Origin: Cherax quadricarinatus
Taxonomy: Eukaryota; Arthropoda; Malacostraca; Decapoda; Parastacidae
Reading direction: 5' to 3'
NCBI RefSeq assembly: GCF_038502225.1
Contig: NC_091298.1
Span: 27,683,963-27,747,962, forward strand
Length of the DNA stretch: 64,000 nucleotides
Shown: positions 1 to 11,525 of the stretch, one piece after another
How the letters are laid out: every line of letters starts with the position of its first letter
Position numbering within the stretch: the stretch's first letter is position 1
Notes under the pieces: model-generated
The model's database searches: none
Seen by the model: only the letters and a program-made list of their open reading frames with translations
Told to the model about the DNA's origin: nothing
Made by a program: the position numbers and the translations under genes

Positions 1-2340
1 CCACAACAAATAGCCATTGTTCCAGTTCGATAAATTACACGGTAGTTATTTATAATGTAAAATGTTAAGGGATTTCTGACCCGGAAAAATGTGCGTAATA
101 ACCAATTTTTGTGTTTCACACTTGTTCCCTTAAGTTATTACTGAAAATCTGGTAGCTTCATCATAATAATGTGGTGCACGGTCACAGCCTCCAGCAGCAC
201 TTCAGTATCAGGCTCCAGTATACAAGGTATTGCGACATGCATGATTCTGTAATATGTTAAGCCTCTGTTAATACACTGTCCTTGCTTCAGTATCATTTTC
301 ATCTTCACTGCTCTGATGTGCACATCCTGTCTGGCCTCCTCTCCGAGGACTCACCTTCATTTTAAAAGCCAGAGTGTTTTTAATTGAAACTACCCTGCTA
401 CACTAACTATATATAACTCCCATTTCAGCTCTTCTAAACCATACCGCACACACACACCCATCCAAAGGAGCGCCCTGTGATTCGAGCGAGTTTAATATCC
501 GTATAATATAAACCGATCGTAAGAGGAGTCATGTGTGCCTATATTATATTGCTCTATGAAGATTGAGGTCGTGATTTATAATGGAGAGAGAATTTTAATA
601 AATATCTTTGGTTTATATTACAGGAAGGTGTAAATAATTAGAAGTGATCGTGGGACAGATCTCACACCACTTATAAGGTAAGTCTACATTCCTACTTACT
701 TTTGGATACGCCTAACTAATGAACCCGTTGTTGTTATACTCCTTCCCTATCTACGAATCTTGGTTAAATATTGTATAGTGACTCGGGGGAAGTATTTAAA
801 CTATGCAAAACTTACTAGGTAAGCTGTTGCGTACCTACTAGGTAAGAGGTACAGAGTTTGGGACGGTCAGTCTGCAAGCCAAGTGTCAGTCTCGGTAACT
901 GCGGTAAAGTTAGTCATGGAGAGAGAACAGTGAGAAGCAGTGAGCCGTTGAGTTACTAACAGTGAACTTTGTGTTCACTCGTATAACTCTGTTATGTGAG
1001 GTTGCTCATCAGTTACAACTGGGATTTTAATCGTACTAAGTATACTAATTCACAGCACGAGTTGATATTAATAAAAATTTGTGTACACTATGTAAATCTA
1101 TGTCCTTGCAAAGAATTTTTTTTTTTCATAAATTCGTTAATTTCGTACTTGAACGAATGCTGTTCATTTTCTCAGTTAACAACTTTTCTTCAGCGATAAT
1201 GTCACCTTGAATATTGCGCATCACTTATATATATTCGACCCATGAAACAAGTCAGTGCTCTCTCCGTCCCTTAATTTTAGATATAAATATATTAAGGTTA
1301 TTGCAGGCTGTACTTTAATCTCTTCTGCGGCATAATCCGACGACATCTTCATTTTTTAACCTTTCGTGTCAATAAAAAAAAATTATATCGAGTAAAGGTG
1401 TTCCTGGCAACTTTTCAAAGGAAGGCCGGTAAAGGGCTCTTGATCCGAAGAACTGTAATCGCCCACTGTTTCTTTGAATCGAATCTGATTACCTCCTATT
1501 CTCTCGGAAGTTTCATGACCCCTACGGGTGTAGTGTTTCCTTATTAAATAAACGTACCTAGCACTAAACATCTTGAGTTCCGTTCATCTCTTCGTAAGGA
1601 GGGACGCTGCAGAGGGTAAGACACCATAAAATGAGCTCAGGTTCCCGTTGATTGTGCTCAATTTTCATTTTAGCTATTGTCAACCATATTATATTCCATC
1701 TTTGTATATAATAAGTACTCATGGACCCTTAGATAAATATCCGTCCAAGCTAAACTTGTACTTGATCTTAATGAGTCGCACCAGGCAGCACTTCATCTCT
1801 CCCTAAGACTCACACCTGTTTTAATACATTTATGTATTCCTATTATCCATTTATCATAAAATTTTCATGAATAACATTCACACGTCTTAGCCCCAGACGG
1901 GATGAAAAGTTAATTTTACTAATTGCTTCCTCTAACAACTAACACACATTTGATACAAAGCTTTTGAGAACAGTTATTTACCTCAGCTGCTCTTCGCACC
2001 ATAGTTAAACCTACATTTTCGCAAATTCACATAACCTTTTGAACAAAATCCCGTACTGTTCTTGAGTTACTTCTCTAGGCTTCACTAGGTAATTAGAAAA
2101 ACAAATCTCAAGACTCTTTACAGGTTCTTGAACCACCCTAACCTATCCTCGTTAATTTTCTTTCCTGATTAACTGCACAACCCTGTCGCTCCTTCATGCA
2201 ATTTACTTTAGCAGTACTGTTACATCGTAGACATGCTTAACGAAAATGCTCAAGTATCTTTAATGAAAACTTGTTCAACAATGATTGAAAAGATACGTTC
2301 TACTCTTACTGCCACAGTTAATATTCGTTCTTGAATAAAT
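1..2340. other. No recognisable feature (AT-rich intergenic DNA)
   Basis: No open frame longer than about 70 codons resembles a known family, and I see no long repeat or RNA gene on either strand. Short purine and pyrimidine runs occur. The stretch is probably old, decayed intergenic DNA. Confidence 0.5.
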
Positions 2341-2359
2341 GGCTCCTGTATAAAACAAA

Positions 2360-2650
2360 TATCAGTTGGAATACTGGACACCACTGACAGATATCTCTAA
2401 ATCTTTTTTTTTACACTGTTCACCAAATTGTTCATTTATTTGAATCCAAATATATGATCTGCAGTATAAAGTCCAACACCAAAGTAAATCATTCCCAGTG
2501 ACCATCTTGACTAATAATTTCCACATAGGTTCATGATGCACCTTATCAAAGACCAGGCTACGGTCTAGCGCCACGGTGCCCACAACAACGTGACATTCAT
2601 TTACCTTCTGTACATAATCATCAATGATTTTGTCAATTCTCACTCCTCCC
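2360..2650 (-). pseudogene. LINE reverse transcriptase fragment
   Basis: A 93-codon minus-strand frame carries a decayed version of the RT segment that surrounds the first catalytic Asp. The string LVFDKVHHEPMWKLLVKMV matches the usual pattern AFDKVPHxxLLxKL, and NDLLWCW and IWIQINEQFGEQC follow in the normal order. The next hallmark (VPQG) is not in frame. It looks like a short relic of a CR1/Jockey-type non-LTR retrotransposon. The family assignment rests on motif order only, and the element ends are not visible. Confidence 0.55.
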
Positions 2651-2659
2651 TAGCACCGC

Positions 2660-3540
2660 ATATTGACGTTACTTAGAACAATGATTCTAACCTCATTCAT
2701 TCTTATACATAATATTTTCTCATTTTACAGTCGCTACACATTAGGGTTATGAGTCAAGTGAGCTTTTGGATTCAGCTGTCTTTGGTCTTTGTTATTAATA
2801 CCAAAATACCAATGGGCTATAACGTCCCTAATCTCTTATCTCCACATTTTCTTTACCATATTCACTGAGAAATGCTTCATCACGTCTCAGTGTTGAACTA
2901 AAAATTCGATTGGTAATCAATCCTTTGTGTTTTGCTCTTCGGTAGATTCTTTATGGCCTCTTATACTTCAACTTCCATCCCTGTTCTATCACTTACTCGT
3001 TCTCTTAAATGTAATAACATCTGCTGGATGTTCACTTCTTGTATGTATTTATGCTCTTATTGCGTCTGAACTAATTTATGTGCATGTTAATCGCGTCTGT
3101 GTTATGTAACGCAATCCTTTTCCATATCCACTTATAATACATAGCCATCTACAAGCATTTTCTATATTTATCCGTCGTTGATGCCTCATTTTTTTTCTCT
3201 ACACAATATGTCGAAGACCTGTCTTCCCACCGTACTTTCTCTAGCCTTAACTGTAATCTAGCTGAATCAAACTTTTCATGTTACATTTAGATTACTGTCT
3301 TTGCTTAGATATTTCACCCGTCACTGCTCAAAGTTTCACACTAAAATCTGTCGCAGCTGCAACAACCTAGTTTCATTATACATTAACCACTCTTGCATTT
3401 TATACATCGTTCCTACCCGTAGCTTCCCAAATTCTTCACACCAAGTTATGCGATCACAACTTACAGTACCAGAAAGATCTCACCACTCTTGAAATTTAAT
3501 GTTTTGTGCTTAGAAATTAAATGTTCCCATTATAAGACTT
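2660..3540. other. No recognisable feature
   Basis: Only short frames of about 60 codons without family resemblance. No tandem repeat or structured element is evident. Confidence 0.4.
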
Positions 3541-3544
3541 TCCA

Positions 3545-3885
3545 TAGTCTGCATCCACAGTAATCACCCTGTGTTAGAGGTCGACAACTTGGTACACTGG
3601 CAAGTTAGTGAACAGAGTAGAAACGTCTAAGCTTGCGAGCTTCATATCACTGACGTCAAGGTCTTTGATGCGACTCAGCGAAATGGTAGGTTGTGTGTGT
3701 TTGGTAAACCATAGTTATGCAGATCTTGGGATGACAGGGAGATGTAAGCATTTTCTATCTTATCCTCTGAGGATACTCCTGGCTTTACCAAAGAAAGAAA
3801 TGGTTTCCTTTAGACACATATTCGGGAATAAATATAGAAGTTTTGCCGTGGTCTAACAGATCTTTCGTTTGTAGTCTAAGCGGAT
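3545..3885 (-). pseudogene. Penelope-like element RT fragment
   Basis: Translated on the minus strand, this stretch reads through a block typical of the Penelope RT palm: a run like RIKDLDVSDMKLASLDVSTLFTNLPV, compared with the family pattern LxSFDVKSLFTNVPV that contains the first catalytic Asp. A weaker match to the preceding segment (SSEDKIENAYISLSSQDL) lies just upstream in that direction. At least one frame change separates them. It is a decayed fragment lying head to head with the plus-strand Penelope relic at 4.15 kb. No terminal repeats are visible. Confidence 0.6.
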
Positions 3886-4149
3886 GAAGATAACCACTCC
3901 TCTGTCAACTGTCCAAGTAAGAATGTCATTATTGAGAGCTAGGACGTAATAACGAGGGATAGCGGGGCGGCTTAGTTCCGAGATAGCTGCCGTAATGAGT
4001 CACTGAACGAAACTTTTTATAGAATTCGGAGTCTCTAAAATTGTTGGTTCCTGATCACCGTATCTAATTCGTATCTGAGCTTCTGTACTACTGTGGCGAA
4101 TTAGAGACCCAGACTGAGAACTCTGCCTCCGTGTCCCTAAACACATAGG

Positions 4150-4790
4150 ACGAAAGATTGTTGGCAGTATCTACTATGACCATCATCAATTTGCTGTTCT
4201 CGCACAGCATGAAGAACTTTCTAGTAAGACGTTACTTACAAAACCGATCTCTTAGAAAGAGAGGGGTAGTCATCAGCTGCTTCCTCAGGGACTTCAGAAT
4301 TTCCAGGCCCCAGTTTTTAGAGGAAGAATGCGCGTACATCACTTGTGCTTTCAGTTCACTGTAGTGGCCCCCACACTACTGGAGATTGCAGGAAACGGGC
4401 CACAAAAATATTCTACGGAGCAAACAACATTTCAACAAAAGTAGTCACCAGATTCATCGTTTTGCAGGTCAGCAAAGTGGTATCTAATGTGGACAAACTA
4501 TTTAACAAGCAGCCCATCAAAATAACCACCAGTTCTTCCTCTTCAATCAAAAACTTGAAGAAACATGAGAGCCTTCGACCAGAACAGTATACATAATAAG
4601 TGGTAAATGCGACAAATAGTATGTGTGAGAAACTGTTAGGGCATTAAGACTTAGAATTCCGGAACACAGAAACGCCTGCAGACGGGATGAAAACGACTCC
4701 TGTGTACAACACATAAATAAATATGGGCACTTAGTGAAGCTTAACGAAGCATGTGAAGAATAAGATCTTTTAGTACAAATTTTATGGGTA
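4150..4790 (+). pseudogene. Penelope-like element relic, RT thumb to GIY-YIG
   Basis: Three consecutive plus-strand blocks match the C-terminal half of Penelope polyproteins. First is the thumb motif (GVVISCFLRDFRISRPQFLEEE, family pattern GxxxGFFLRALRI). Next is the connector (SKVVSNVDKLFNK followed by ITTSSSSSIKNL). Last, with stops, is the GIY-YIG endonuclease region ending in EHRNACRR and DSCVQHINKYGHL. The blocks are in the right order but in shifted frames and with stop codons, so this copy is dead. In a working element this region supplies the nicking endonuclease for target-primed integration. Confidence 0.7.
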
Positions 4791-4799
4791 AATAAGTGG

Positions 4800-6090
4800 T
4801 TATCTGTCAAGCTACTCGGCGTTTGTAATAGTCAGCACCTTCTACCATCCCGGGGGAGAACTACTGGAGTTTACCTACTAGCCAGGGTAAGCCAGTAGTG
4901 TCACACTACTACTGACACTCCTGCCAGCAAATAGTCCTCGGGATTGTTCATTGTTGTACGTTACCAGCACTGGCTTAGGTTTAATCGGGCTTCTCATGTG
5001 TGTCTATGCCATAACCTATGTGTCCTCTTGCAACCTCTTCTTTTCTCAACCATTAGGATTGGAATTAGGTCTCTCCAATTTGTGGACCACGAGGGGCTGT
5101 TTGCATGATCAAGCTCTTAGACTGTGTATCTTGACTAGAGTCCCAACCCGATCGTATGTTTGAGTTACGTTTAGGATATTCTTGCTGAGTCTACTAGCCT
5201 CCGCTACACCTAGTTGGCTAAAGGAAAACAGTCTAAACATCGGTGTTGACCAGGGATCTTGTCCGATTGTATGGCATTTACGATACGGTTGTCCTGGTCC
5301 ACTATGCTGTCATTATCATCTCAGTGGTATAAGGAAATCTGACAAACAATTTCATTCATATTCGTCCGGATCCTTCTAATCATCGATGGAGCATTCAAGA
5401 AACCACGTCATCCGTTGTCAGTTTTTGGTTACTGTTATTTTTTTTTTCAATTTTGATTCAATCAGGTTATGTAACTTCATATTTTACTATTTATTTATAA
5501 CTATTTACATTTTTTCCTCTAATTTTATATCCTCGGTTTTGATTAACAATTGAATTTATACTTTTTTTTCTATTTTTTTCATAAAGGAAGGAACTTGATA
5601 TATCCACTTCTTCTTGGGTTCCGTTGCTCACAAAGCACAAATAGTTATCCTGGAAAACGACCAACAGAGGCGAAAGTTACTGAAGCTTCTCAGTCACAAC
5701 CGACACAATTCCGCAAAGGACTGTTATCCATGTTAGGATCCGTCGTCATGTGAACACTGTGAACAGACGTATTGGCCCCATACTAGGCAAGTTCTGCTCA
5801 AATACAATCTCAAACTAAACGCAATACCCTTTCAGGTTTAGCGCTTAGTTTTATTACAGTAATCCAATATGTGCATCCGTCGTGATACATGCTATCGTGA
5901 TACTGTCAGTGAAGTATGAAGCACTGTCGTAGCTCCCAACCCATGTCATTCTCAAGTCGGCATGTTGCTTCAGTTTGTCAGAGTTGCAAATGTGTTTGCT
6001 GGCGGGAAGCTGGATGACTTGGAAGTCAACTGGTGGTAGGAGCCAGGGAGGTTGTTGACGTAATCCCTCAACCGGTAAGCCAACTACCTC
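4800..6090. other. No recognisable feature
   Basis: Several 60-70 codon frames with no family resemblance; a T-rich stretch lies around 5440-5580. The segment 5960-6090 may belong to the minus-strand LINE relic that follows, but I cannot show it. Confidence 0.4.
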
Positions 6091-7110
6091 TTCTTAGTAG
6101 GTGATAAGGGGAAATGATGTTGTTCTTAGCATGAGTGAAGGACCTGAACCAAGAGCAGTCTGTGAAGAGCGCACGGTCTTGGGCCAGATCTTTTGAGGTT
6201 CTTTCGCAGTGGGAAACCTCTTTGCTGATGCAGAATCATGGCCGCTTTTCAGGTATTCATGAACTATAACTCTGGCCTTGAGGGGGTATATGAGCCTCCA
6301 TATGAAGAGATATGGTGCTGGTCCAACTTGATGCTTCAAGCATAGTGTGTATGGCCTAGAATTTGTATAACTTCGTCTCTGCTTTCTCTGGGAGAAGATG
6401 CGAGCCAGTGCAGGCGCACAATCAACGATCGCACCGCCTGAACGTAATACAGGTGAATTTCCTCCTGACCAGTAATAGTGTGAGGTTTAGTCATAGCCCT
6501 CATATCTTTGAGTCTGATGAGTGCACTGGTCCCTGAAGTATTGTCTGTTTCTGGAAGCTCAATCTCGTATCGATCCAGAAGACTAGATATTGGTAAGGTC
6601 CAGTCCACTTAGGCTCGATGTCCCCTCAAGGAAGGTTCCTTGATGCTGGTGAGGGCTCTTGATCTAGGGAATTGGACATGTGCTCCAGTTCCCTGAATTA
6701 AACCTGAATACCTTCCACATCCCCCCACAGGTGCTGTATAATCCTATGGGTTTAGTGCTTCCCCCTTGATTATAATAATAATCAGGTTCGATGCCCTGAA
6801 TAAGAAGTCTTGTGATCGGGTTCAAGACTTTAAGCATCGCGTGTGATTTCTAGGTAAAGATCTTAAGGCCAAGATCTTTACATGATGTCAAAAGCTCTCT
6901 GCACCTGTCTTTCGATATTGACCTTCCCAGTCACGACGAGGGCAAGATCGCCAGCGTAGCTGAGAAGTCGTGAACTTCTCACTAAAGAAAGGTTAACAGT
7001 TCCTGCATCAGGACACAAGAGAGGGCAGGGCTAAGCGCACCTTGCGGAATGCAATTTTGCAGTGTCTTATAGCTTGAGGAATGTCAGGAGTGTCAGGCTA
7101 GCTGTGGGAC
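6090..7110 (-). pseudogene. Decayed LINE reverse transcriptase, C-terminal half
   Basis: Read on the minus strand from 7110 downward, a broken frame shows the RT catalytic segment as LLSYAGDLALVVTGK, where the usual second catalytic pair YADD has become YAGD, followed by IERQVQRAFDIM. Further on, frames at 6336-6608 and 6094-6339 carry C-terminal LINE-like sequence (LIVRLHW, then DEVIQILG, resembling LEVIQNxxLRxILG). The loss of the second Asp and several frame breaks show that the copy is inactive. A SINE is inserted inside it at 6622-6784. The clade (I/R1/Jockey group) is uncertain. Confidence 0.55.
6622..6784 (+). mobile_element. SINE-like short element inserted in LINE relic
   Basis: This 160-bp element begins CTCAAGGAAGGTTCCTTGA and ends in an ATA/AAT-rich tail. 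Related copies occur in reverse orientation at 42849-42986 and 50264-50370. It interrupts the minus-strand LINE relic. The host sequence seems duplicated around it: GGCTCGATGTCC before and GGTTCGATGCCC after, 10 of 12 identical, as expected of an aged target-site duplication. I cannot see a clear tRNA-like promoter. Confidence 0.6.
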
Positions 7111-7309
7111 TAGCTAGCTCAAAAGTCTTTTTTCAGTATCATTCTTCACCTTGGTCCAGATATTAGAAAGGATAGTATTACACCCAAAGGAGGAACACCT
7201 TTCGGGCCATCATCATCATTGACTGTAAGTGATGGACGGCAGGCACGCCGCGCCACCTTCGTCAAAGCATATCTGTCCTCTAGTGTTGGACTGCGTCTGT
7301 ATAATTTCC

Positions 7310-7495
7310 TGAGTGTTGATAACCTTCGTTTCAAAGTCTACCGAAAATCGACCAATCAACACAATCTTCTTCACGTCTTCTCCCATCACGATACCTACAC
7401 TGAAGGTGGCGTCATCATGGGCTTCTTTCTGCGTGCCCTCCGAATCTATAGTAGTGATTTCCTTAAGGAACAATGCTCTTTAATAGAGCAATGAT
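7310..7495 (+). pseudogene. Penelope-like element RT thumb fragment
   Basis: The plus-strand frame that closes at 7494 ends with FKVYRKSTNQHNLLHVFSHH and GFFLRALRIYSSDFL, which match the Penelope RT C-terminal signature (FxVYRKPTxxxxxLHxxSHH, then GFFLRALRICS). The short upstream part of the frame is unrelated. A small relic, ending about 370 bp before the Tc1 transposase fragment. Confidence 0.65.
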
Positions 7496-7499
7496 CCTT

Positions 7500-7865
7500 G
7501 TAGGTTTATCGCTTAGGTTTGTAATAATAATCGAGCAAGCATTTTCTAAGATTCAATATCACTTCATCATTGATCGCACACTCCGTGAACAATAACATCA
7601 ACTCACCCAGACATGATACCACCTAGAGAAGATACATTAGTGTGCAAATTAATTGAGAAAGGAGTAAATTTTTTGGTTATCTCACATGTCTTTATTTCTG
7701 GCTTAATTGATGTAGTTTGGGTTCTTTCAGAAGAATTTGCAACCATCCAGCTAATGTGTTACCCTGTGACTCTTATAAGTGCTACAACAGCTGTTGTTCT
7801 GTGTGTTCTGTGAGTGGATGAGGTTTCGTCAAATTTTCCCCTTTAATTCATGATTACTGCTGAAA
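7500..7865. other. No recognisable feature between PLE and Tc1 relics
   Basis: A 66-codon frame at 7613-7813 is hydrophobic but matches nothing I know. The start of the Tc1 element may lie here, but no terminal inverted repeat is recognisable. Confidence 0.3.
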
Positions 7866-8660
7866 TTCTTGATGGTCGGATTCTGGATCTCCAGAAAACC
7901 AGCAAAGATCTACAGAGATTTGGCTTCAGATGGCGTAAGTGTTGATTCTTCAACTGTTCGACGATGGTTCCTTGAAGCTGGCAGAGCTGCCAGAAAGCCG
8001 GTAAAGAAACAATTATTGACTGCAGGTATGAAGAAAAACCGGCTACGGTGGTTATTCGATCATAAGGGACGGCCGGCAGATGAATGGAGAAGAGTTATAT
8101 TTTCAGTTAAGGTGCATTTTAAAGTACATGAATGCAGATCAGCACCATTGAGACGGAATTAAGGCGAACCTCTTTGGGATGGACACATTCAACAAGCGCC
8201 ACAACACTCGCCTAAGATGTTTTGGGGTAGTTTTTTTTTTTTGCTAAAGGGCCTGGACGGCTTGTTATTGAGGGAACGATAAACAATGAAAAATACAAGG
8301 CAATCCTGACAACTCATTTGCTTCCCATTATGAATAAATTTTCCTGGTGAAGATCTTTTCCAGCAGGATCTTGCTTCATGCTACACTTCCAGATGCTGAC
8401 ATTCTTCGAAGAGAGTGGGCTAAGCGTTCTAAATTGTCCTGGAAACTCTCCTGACGTCAACCCAGTTGAAAATCTATGGTTAATAACCAAACGTAGGATC
8501 GCAAAACATGACTGCTCAACTGTGGAGAAGCTACCTGCTGCTGTTATTAGGACCTGGTACCACGAAGAACTTACCAAAACGTGTTCAGCATTCGTATATT
8601 CTATGCCAAAGCGTGTAACAATGCTTATGAAAGCAAAGGATAGTCATATCTCTCATTAAA
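7866..8660 (+). pseudogene. Tc1-like (IS630/Tc1/mariner) transposase relic
   Basis: A transposase of the Tc1 group is readable across two frames. The 5' part (7869-8162) has the paired helix region SSTVRRWFLEAGRAARKPVKK and the start of the DDE domain (EWRRVIFSVKVHF, where the family has VIFSDES, so the first catalytic Asp is lost). The 3' part (8378-8659) has GNSPDVNPVENLW, which contains the second Asp and the Glu, and ends SMPKRVTMLMKAKDSHISH. A frameshift near 8220 and a damaged first Asp make it inactive. The N-terminal DNA-binding region is missing. Intact members cut and paste DNA at TA dinucleotides. Confidence 0.85.
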
Positions 8661-9004
8661 TAAATTATCTGTTATATCATTGCCGTGATTTTTTTCAAAT
8701 AAACATTAATTTTCCAAATGTTTTGTTTCATCACTGCCCCAGTTAAAATGCACGTTACTACACATAGTCCTTCCTACTAGCTCCGTTGACAAACACCTTT
8801 CCAACATCTTTCCAATACCGAATTCCAAGTATCTACCACTGTATCCACTACAATCAAAGACATCACCAGTGCGGGACGCAACCAGCTTCAGTCCCCCTTC
8901 AAGGGTACATAATCCTCTACTTTAAAAATAAGAATTACTTTAGATATCTTCCACATCTCATACACCATACCCGTCTTAAGACAGTAAAAAGGTTAGCAAT
9001 GATT

Positions 9005-10270
9005 CACTAAGTTCCATTTTGCACTCCTTATGAATCCTTGCAAAAAGTTCATTAGTATCTGGGGACTTGTTTTTGCTTCAGTCGGTCAGTCTGTTGGATT
9101 ACCATATCCCGAGTGACCGTGATGTTACATAATTTATTTACTTTAGGCTCACAATAATTAATGGGATATCATTAGTCTTCCTCAATGAAGACCGATAAGA
9201 AATAATTGTTAAAAAAGAAGCACATTTACTTCAGAGTTTTAAATGAGCCTAACTTTTCTCTAACCTTAGTTCTATAAACTTGGAAAAAACTTTCGGATTA
9301 GTAACTTTTAATTTCATTGTCCTGTTTAGCCTTTATCTCTCTTTTTTTTTAACTTCCCCTTTTAACGTGGTTGTATTTTTCATGAGACGACCCTCACCTC
9401 TTGTGATATTCCCATAAATTCCTTTCTTCTCTCCCGTAAGATATTCGAGCCTCATTTTCATCCATTTTGGATCATTTCTATTCAGTCTTATTTTTCGGGA
9501 GGGACGAAATGTTCTTCGGGCAGCGTTCATAGTGTTTAGAAACCTGTCATATTGATAGTTCTCTTCGTTTCCCCAGTCTAGATATGATAGGTATTCTTCC
9601 AGTCTATGCTAATTGTAATCGATTTATGGTCGCTCGTGCCAGTTGCCAAGTTCCTCTATAATCTCCAGATTAACAAGATTGTCATGTTAACAAGTTTTTC
9701 ATAACTAAACCAAGCAAATATTTGCTCTTGTTGGCTCAGTCACAAACTATTATTAAACAGTCTTGACTCTAGATTCCCAGTCGGGGAATTTCAATAAATT
9801 TGACTAAAGTTAAAATCCTCTAGAATTACTTCGTTATCGTACCTTGAAACCTTAACAATTTCCTACCAGAGTCTCTCTCTCTTGGCCCATACCCAAATTT
9901 GGGGGACAGTAAATCACAATTAAAATAATTTTTTCCTGCCTCTCCAGAATTTCTACCCAGACAGTGTGTATGTTTCCTCAGTTTTTATACCAATTTTTAT
10001 GCAACAATTTAAGTGTTCTGGAACATATAGTGCCACCCCACCTCCCTTCCTATTATTTCTATCAACGTCGAACAATTTAAAACTCTGGATATGGTATTTG
10101 GTAGACACGTTTCGACCCTTCAAATTAAACCACGTTTCGGTATAGCAAATCAGTCAATGTTACTCGCACTTGCAGCTAATTTCAACTCGTCCATCTTTTT
10201 ACTGGACTGTTGAGTATTCCATGTTTATAAGTCTACATTCTCACAGCTGCATTTTTAAGTATTTAGGCGT
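9005..10270 (-). pseudogene. CR1-like LINE relic: endonuclease, linker and start of RT
   Basis: Minus-strand reading from 10270 downward gives the APE-type endonuclease with CYTETWF, then FKLFDVDRNNRKGGGVALYVP, then weaker downstream endonuclease sequence. The frame at 9333-9530 follows (NRNDPKWMKMRLEYLTGEKKGIY), the linker that precedes RT in this family. After a break, near 9060, comes NKSPDTNELFARIHKECK, the first RT block. The order and spacing match the larger CR1-like copy at 47.75-49.5 kb, whose frame starts with the equivalent NKSPGPDELYARVLKECK. Stops and frameshifts show a dead copy. Confidence 0.65.
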
Positions 10271-10364
10271 ACCCAAAATTAATAAAGTGGATCCTGTCTA
10301 AAGTATCCTGCCAAGGTGACAAATTTGGGACCAATCCTGGTTCAGAAAACAGACTAGTTGATGA

Positions 10365-10560
10365 AAGACACTTGTGCAACTCTCGGGAATCTTTATTTCA
10401 AAGACGATCCGCCAGAAAGTGGCTTCATCAGTCCAGTACAGATACTGAATGGTGGAAGATGAGGAGTTTGAAGTAATGAGTCCCTCATCCTGGAGTCGAT
10501 GTGTTCAGTCTATCAGTTTTGATAAAAGTACAGCATATACGAGAAGGAGTTTGTATGATG
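10365..10560 (-). mobile_element. Retrozyme-like short element with hammerhead motif
   Basis: About 195 bp, read on the minus strand: a body ending in TTCACCATTCAG-like sequence, then the hammerhead motif, then a tail of the form AATAAAGA...GTTGCACAAGTGTCT. The same body plus motif plus tail occurs at 11.84-12.06, 15.75-15.90 and 40.78-41.07 kb. No open frame. It resembles the small non-autonomous hammerhead elements called retrozymes. Confidence 0.6.
10390..10440 (-). ncRNA. Hammerhead ribozyme motif, core mutated
   Basis: The minus strand has a perfect CTGATGA (10425-10431) followed by a GCCA...TGGC stem II. The following GAAA has become GGAT, so catalysis is not expected. Confidence 0.55.
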
Positions 10561-10682
10561 GAGACAGGCGAGTTGAAGCAGTTGGAGGCGACTGACCGCC
10601 TCAAAAGCTATTTTTTGAAGGATGATTGCCTGATAATATCATGTTTACTTCGTCACTGCTCTGCTGCCTACAATTCATTTTC

Positions 10683-10760
10683 TTCTGTATTTGACTGAAG
10701 AAGCCTACCGTGTGGGTGAAATGCTTCAACAACAAAGACACCCAACTGTTGCACATCCGT
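10683..10760 (+). ncRNA. Hammerhead ribozyme motif, stem III altered
   Basis: CTGAAGA at 10695-10701 is intact, stem II is GCCTAC/GTGGGT with wobble pairs, and GAAA is present. The palindromic ACGT that should follow GAA reads ATGC. Probably inactive; left arm of the palindrome. Confidence 0.6.
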
Positions 10761-11052
10761 CTTACTCATCAACTCCGGAATCTACAATCAAACTTTCATT
10801 AGAGGAGGACAACCAATTGCAGCTTCTCGACGTGCTCTCACAGGTGAAAATATTCTTTCAAAGTCTACCGTAAACCACCCCACACCTCCCCTCCCACCAC
10901 TACATCAAAATCAAAAGAGTGACTTAGTTGACGGTAGACTCTGAAAGAGTCTATTTTCACCTGTGAGTGAGAGCACGTCGAGAAGCTGCAATTGGCTGTC
11001 CTTTAGTGGAAGTATGAATGTAGGTTGCAGGGTTGATGAGCAAGACGGATGT

Positions 11053-11110
11053 GCAGCAGTTGGGTGTCTGATGTTGAAACGTTTCGCCTACGCGGTGGCT
11101 TTTACAGATT
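11053..11110 (-). ncRNA. Hammerhead ribozyme motif, CUGANGA lost
   Basis: On the minus strand GGCGAAACGTTTC is preserved, with the stem II half GTAGGC, but the CTGANGA box has decayed to CTGTAAA. Right arm of the 10.7-11.1 kb palindrome. Confidence 0.55.
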
Positions 11111-11329
11111 GTTGGATATATCCAACAATTTCTACAAGAGCAACAGCTTTTAAAGAATAGCTGAACCTCTTGCTAGGGAATTTCAGCGTTATCCTACACA
11201 GCAACAGACCTACTGGCCTATGCCGGGCGGGTTCTTCTCCAGTCCAACCTCTCCACAGTAATCAACTTCAACATTCTTTACTTGACCCTTCCCGTCACTA
11301 TGCTCGCTATATATACTCACGTATTAACA

Positions 11330-11525
11330 TGACTCACGAAATCGTAATGACACGATTGCAAACAAACCATACCACGAGCGGGGATAGAACCCACCATCAG
11401 AGAGTCTCAAAACTCCAGACCGTCGCGTTAGCCACTGGTCCAGTGGCTAACGCGACGGTCTGGAGTTTTGAGACTCTGATCGCGGGTTCTGTCCCCGCCC
11501 GTGGTATGGTTTGTTTACTCATGTA
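11330..11525. mobile_element. Inverted pair of tRNA-derived SINE heads
   Basis: Two copies of one tRNA-like head meet at 11432-11448 around CCACTGGTCCAGTGG, the minus-strand copy at 11330-11440 and the plus-strand copy at 11434-11520. Each has an A-box-like TGGTCCAGTGG and a B-box-like GGGTTC. The arms of about 75 bp form a nearly perfect hairpin. The B box of the right copy is altered (GGGTTCTGTCC). Similar heads occur singly at 12.6 and 12.8 kb. They are SINE remnants, not functional tRNA genes: no complete cloverleaf with acceptor stem is present. Confidence 0.65.

Larger units (their letters stand above)
10683..11110. repeat. Large inverted repeat with hammerhead and PLE sequence
   Basis: Arms at about 10690-10872 and 10928-11105 are reverse complements with scattered differences. 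The spacer of about 55 bp is T-poor and C-rich. Each arm runs from a hammerhead-like motif through its tail into a short Penelope RT block. In the left arm the protein reads LEEDNQLQLLDVLSQVK on the plus strand, compared with the family pattern EExxNxLPFLDVLV. The arrangement is a head-to-head duplication of one PLE-derived end. Confidence 0.7.
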
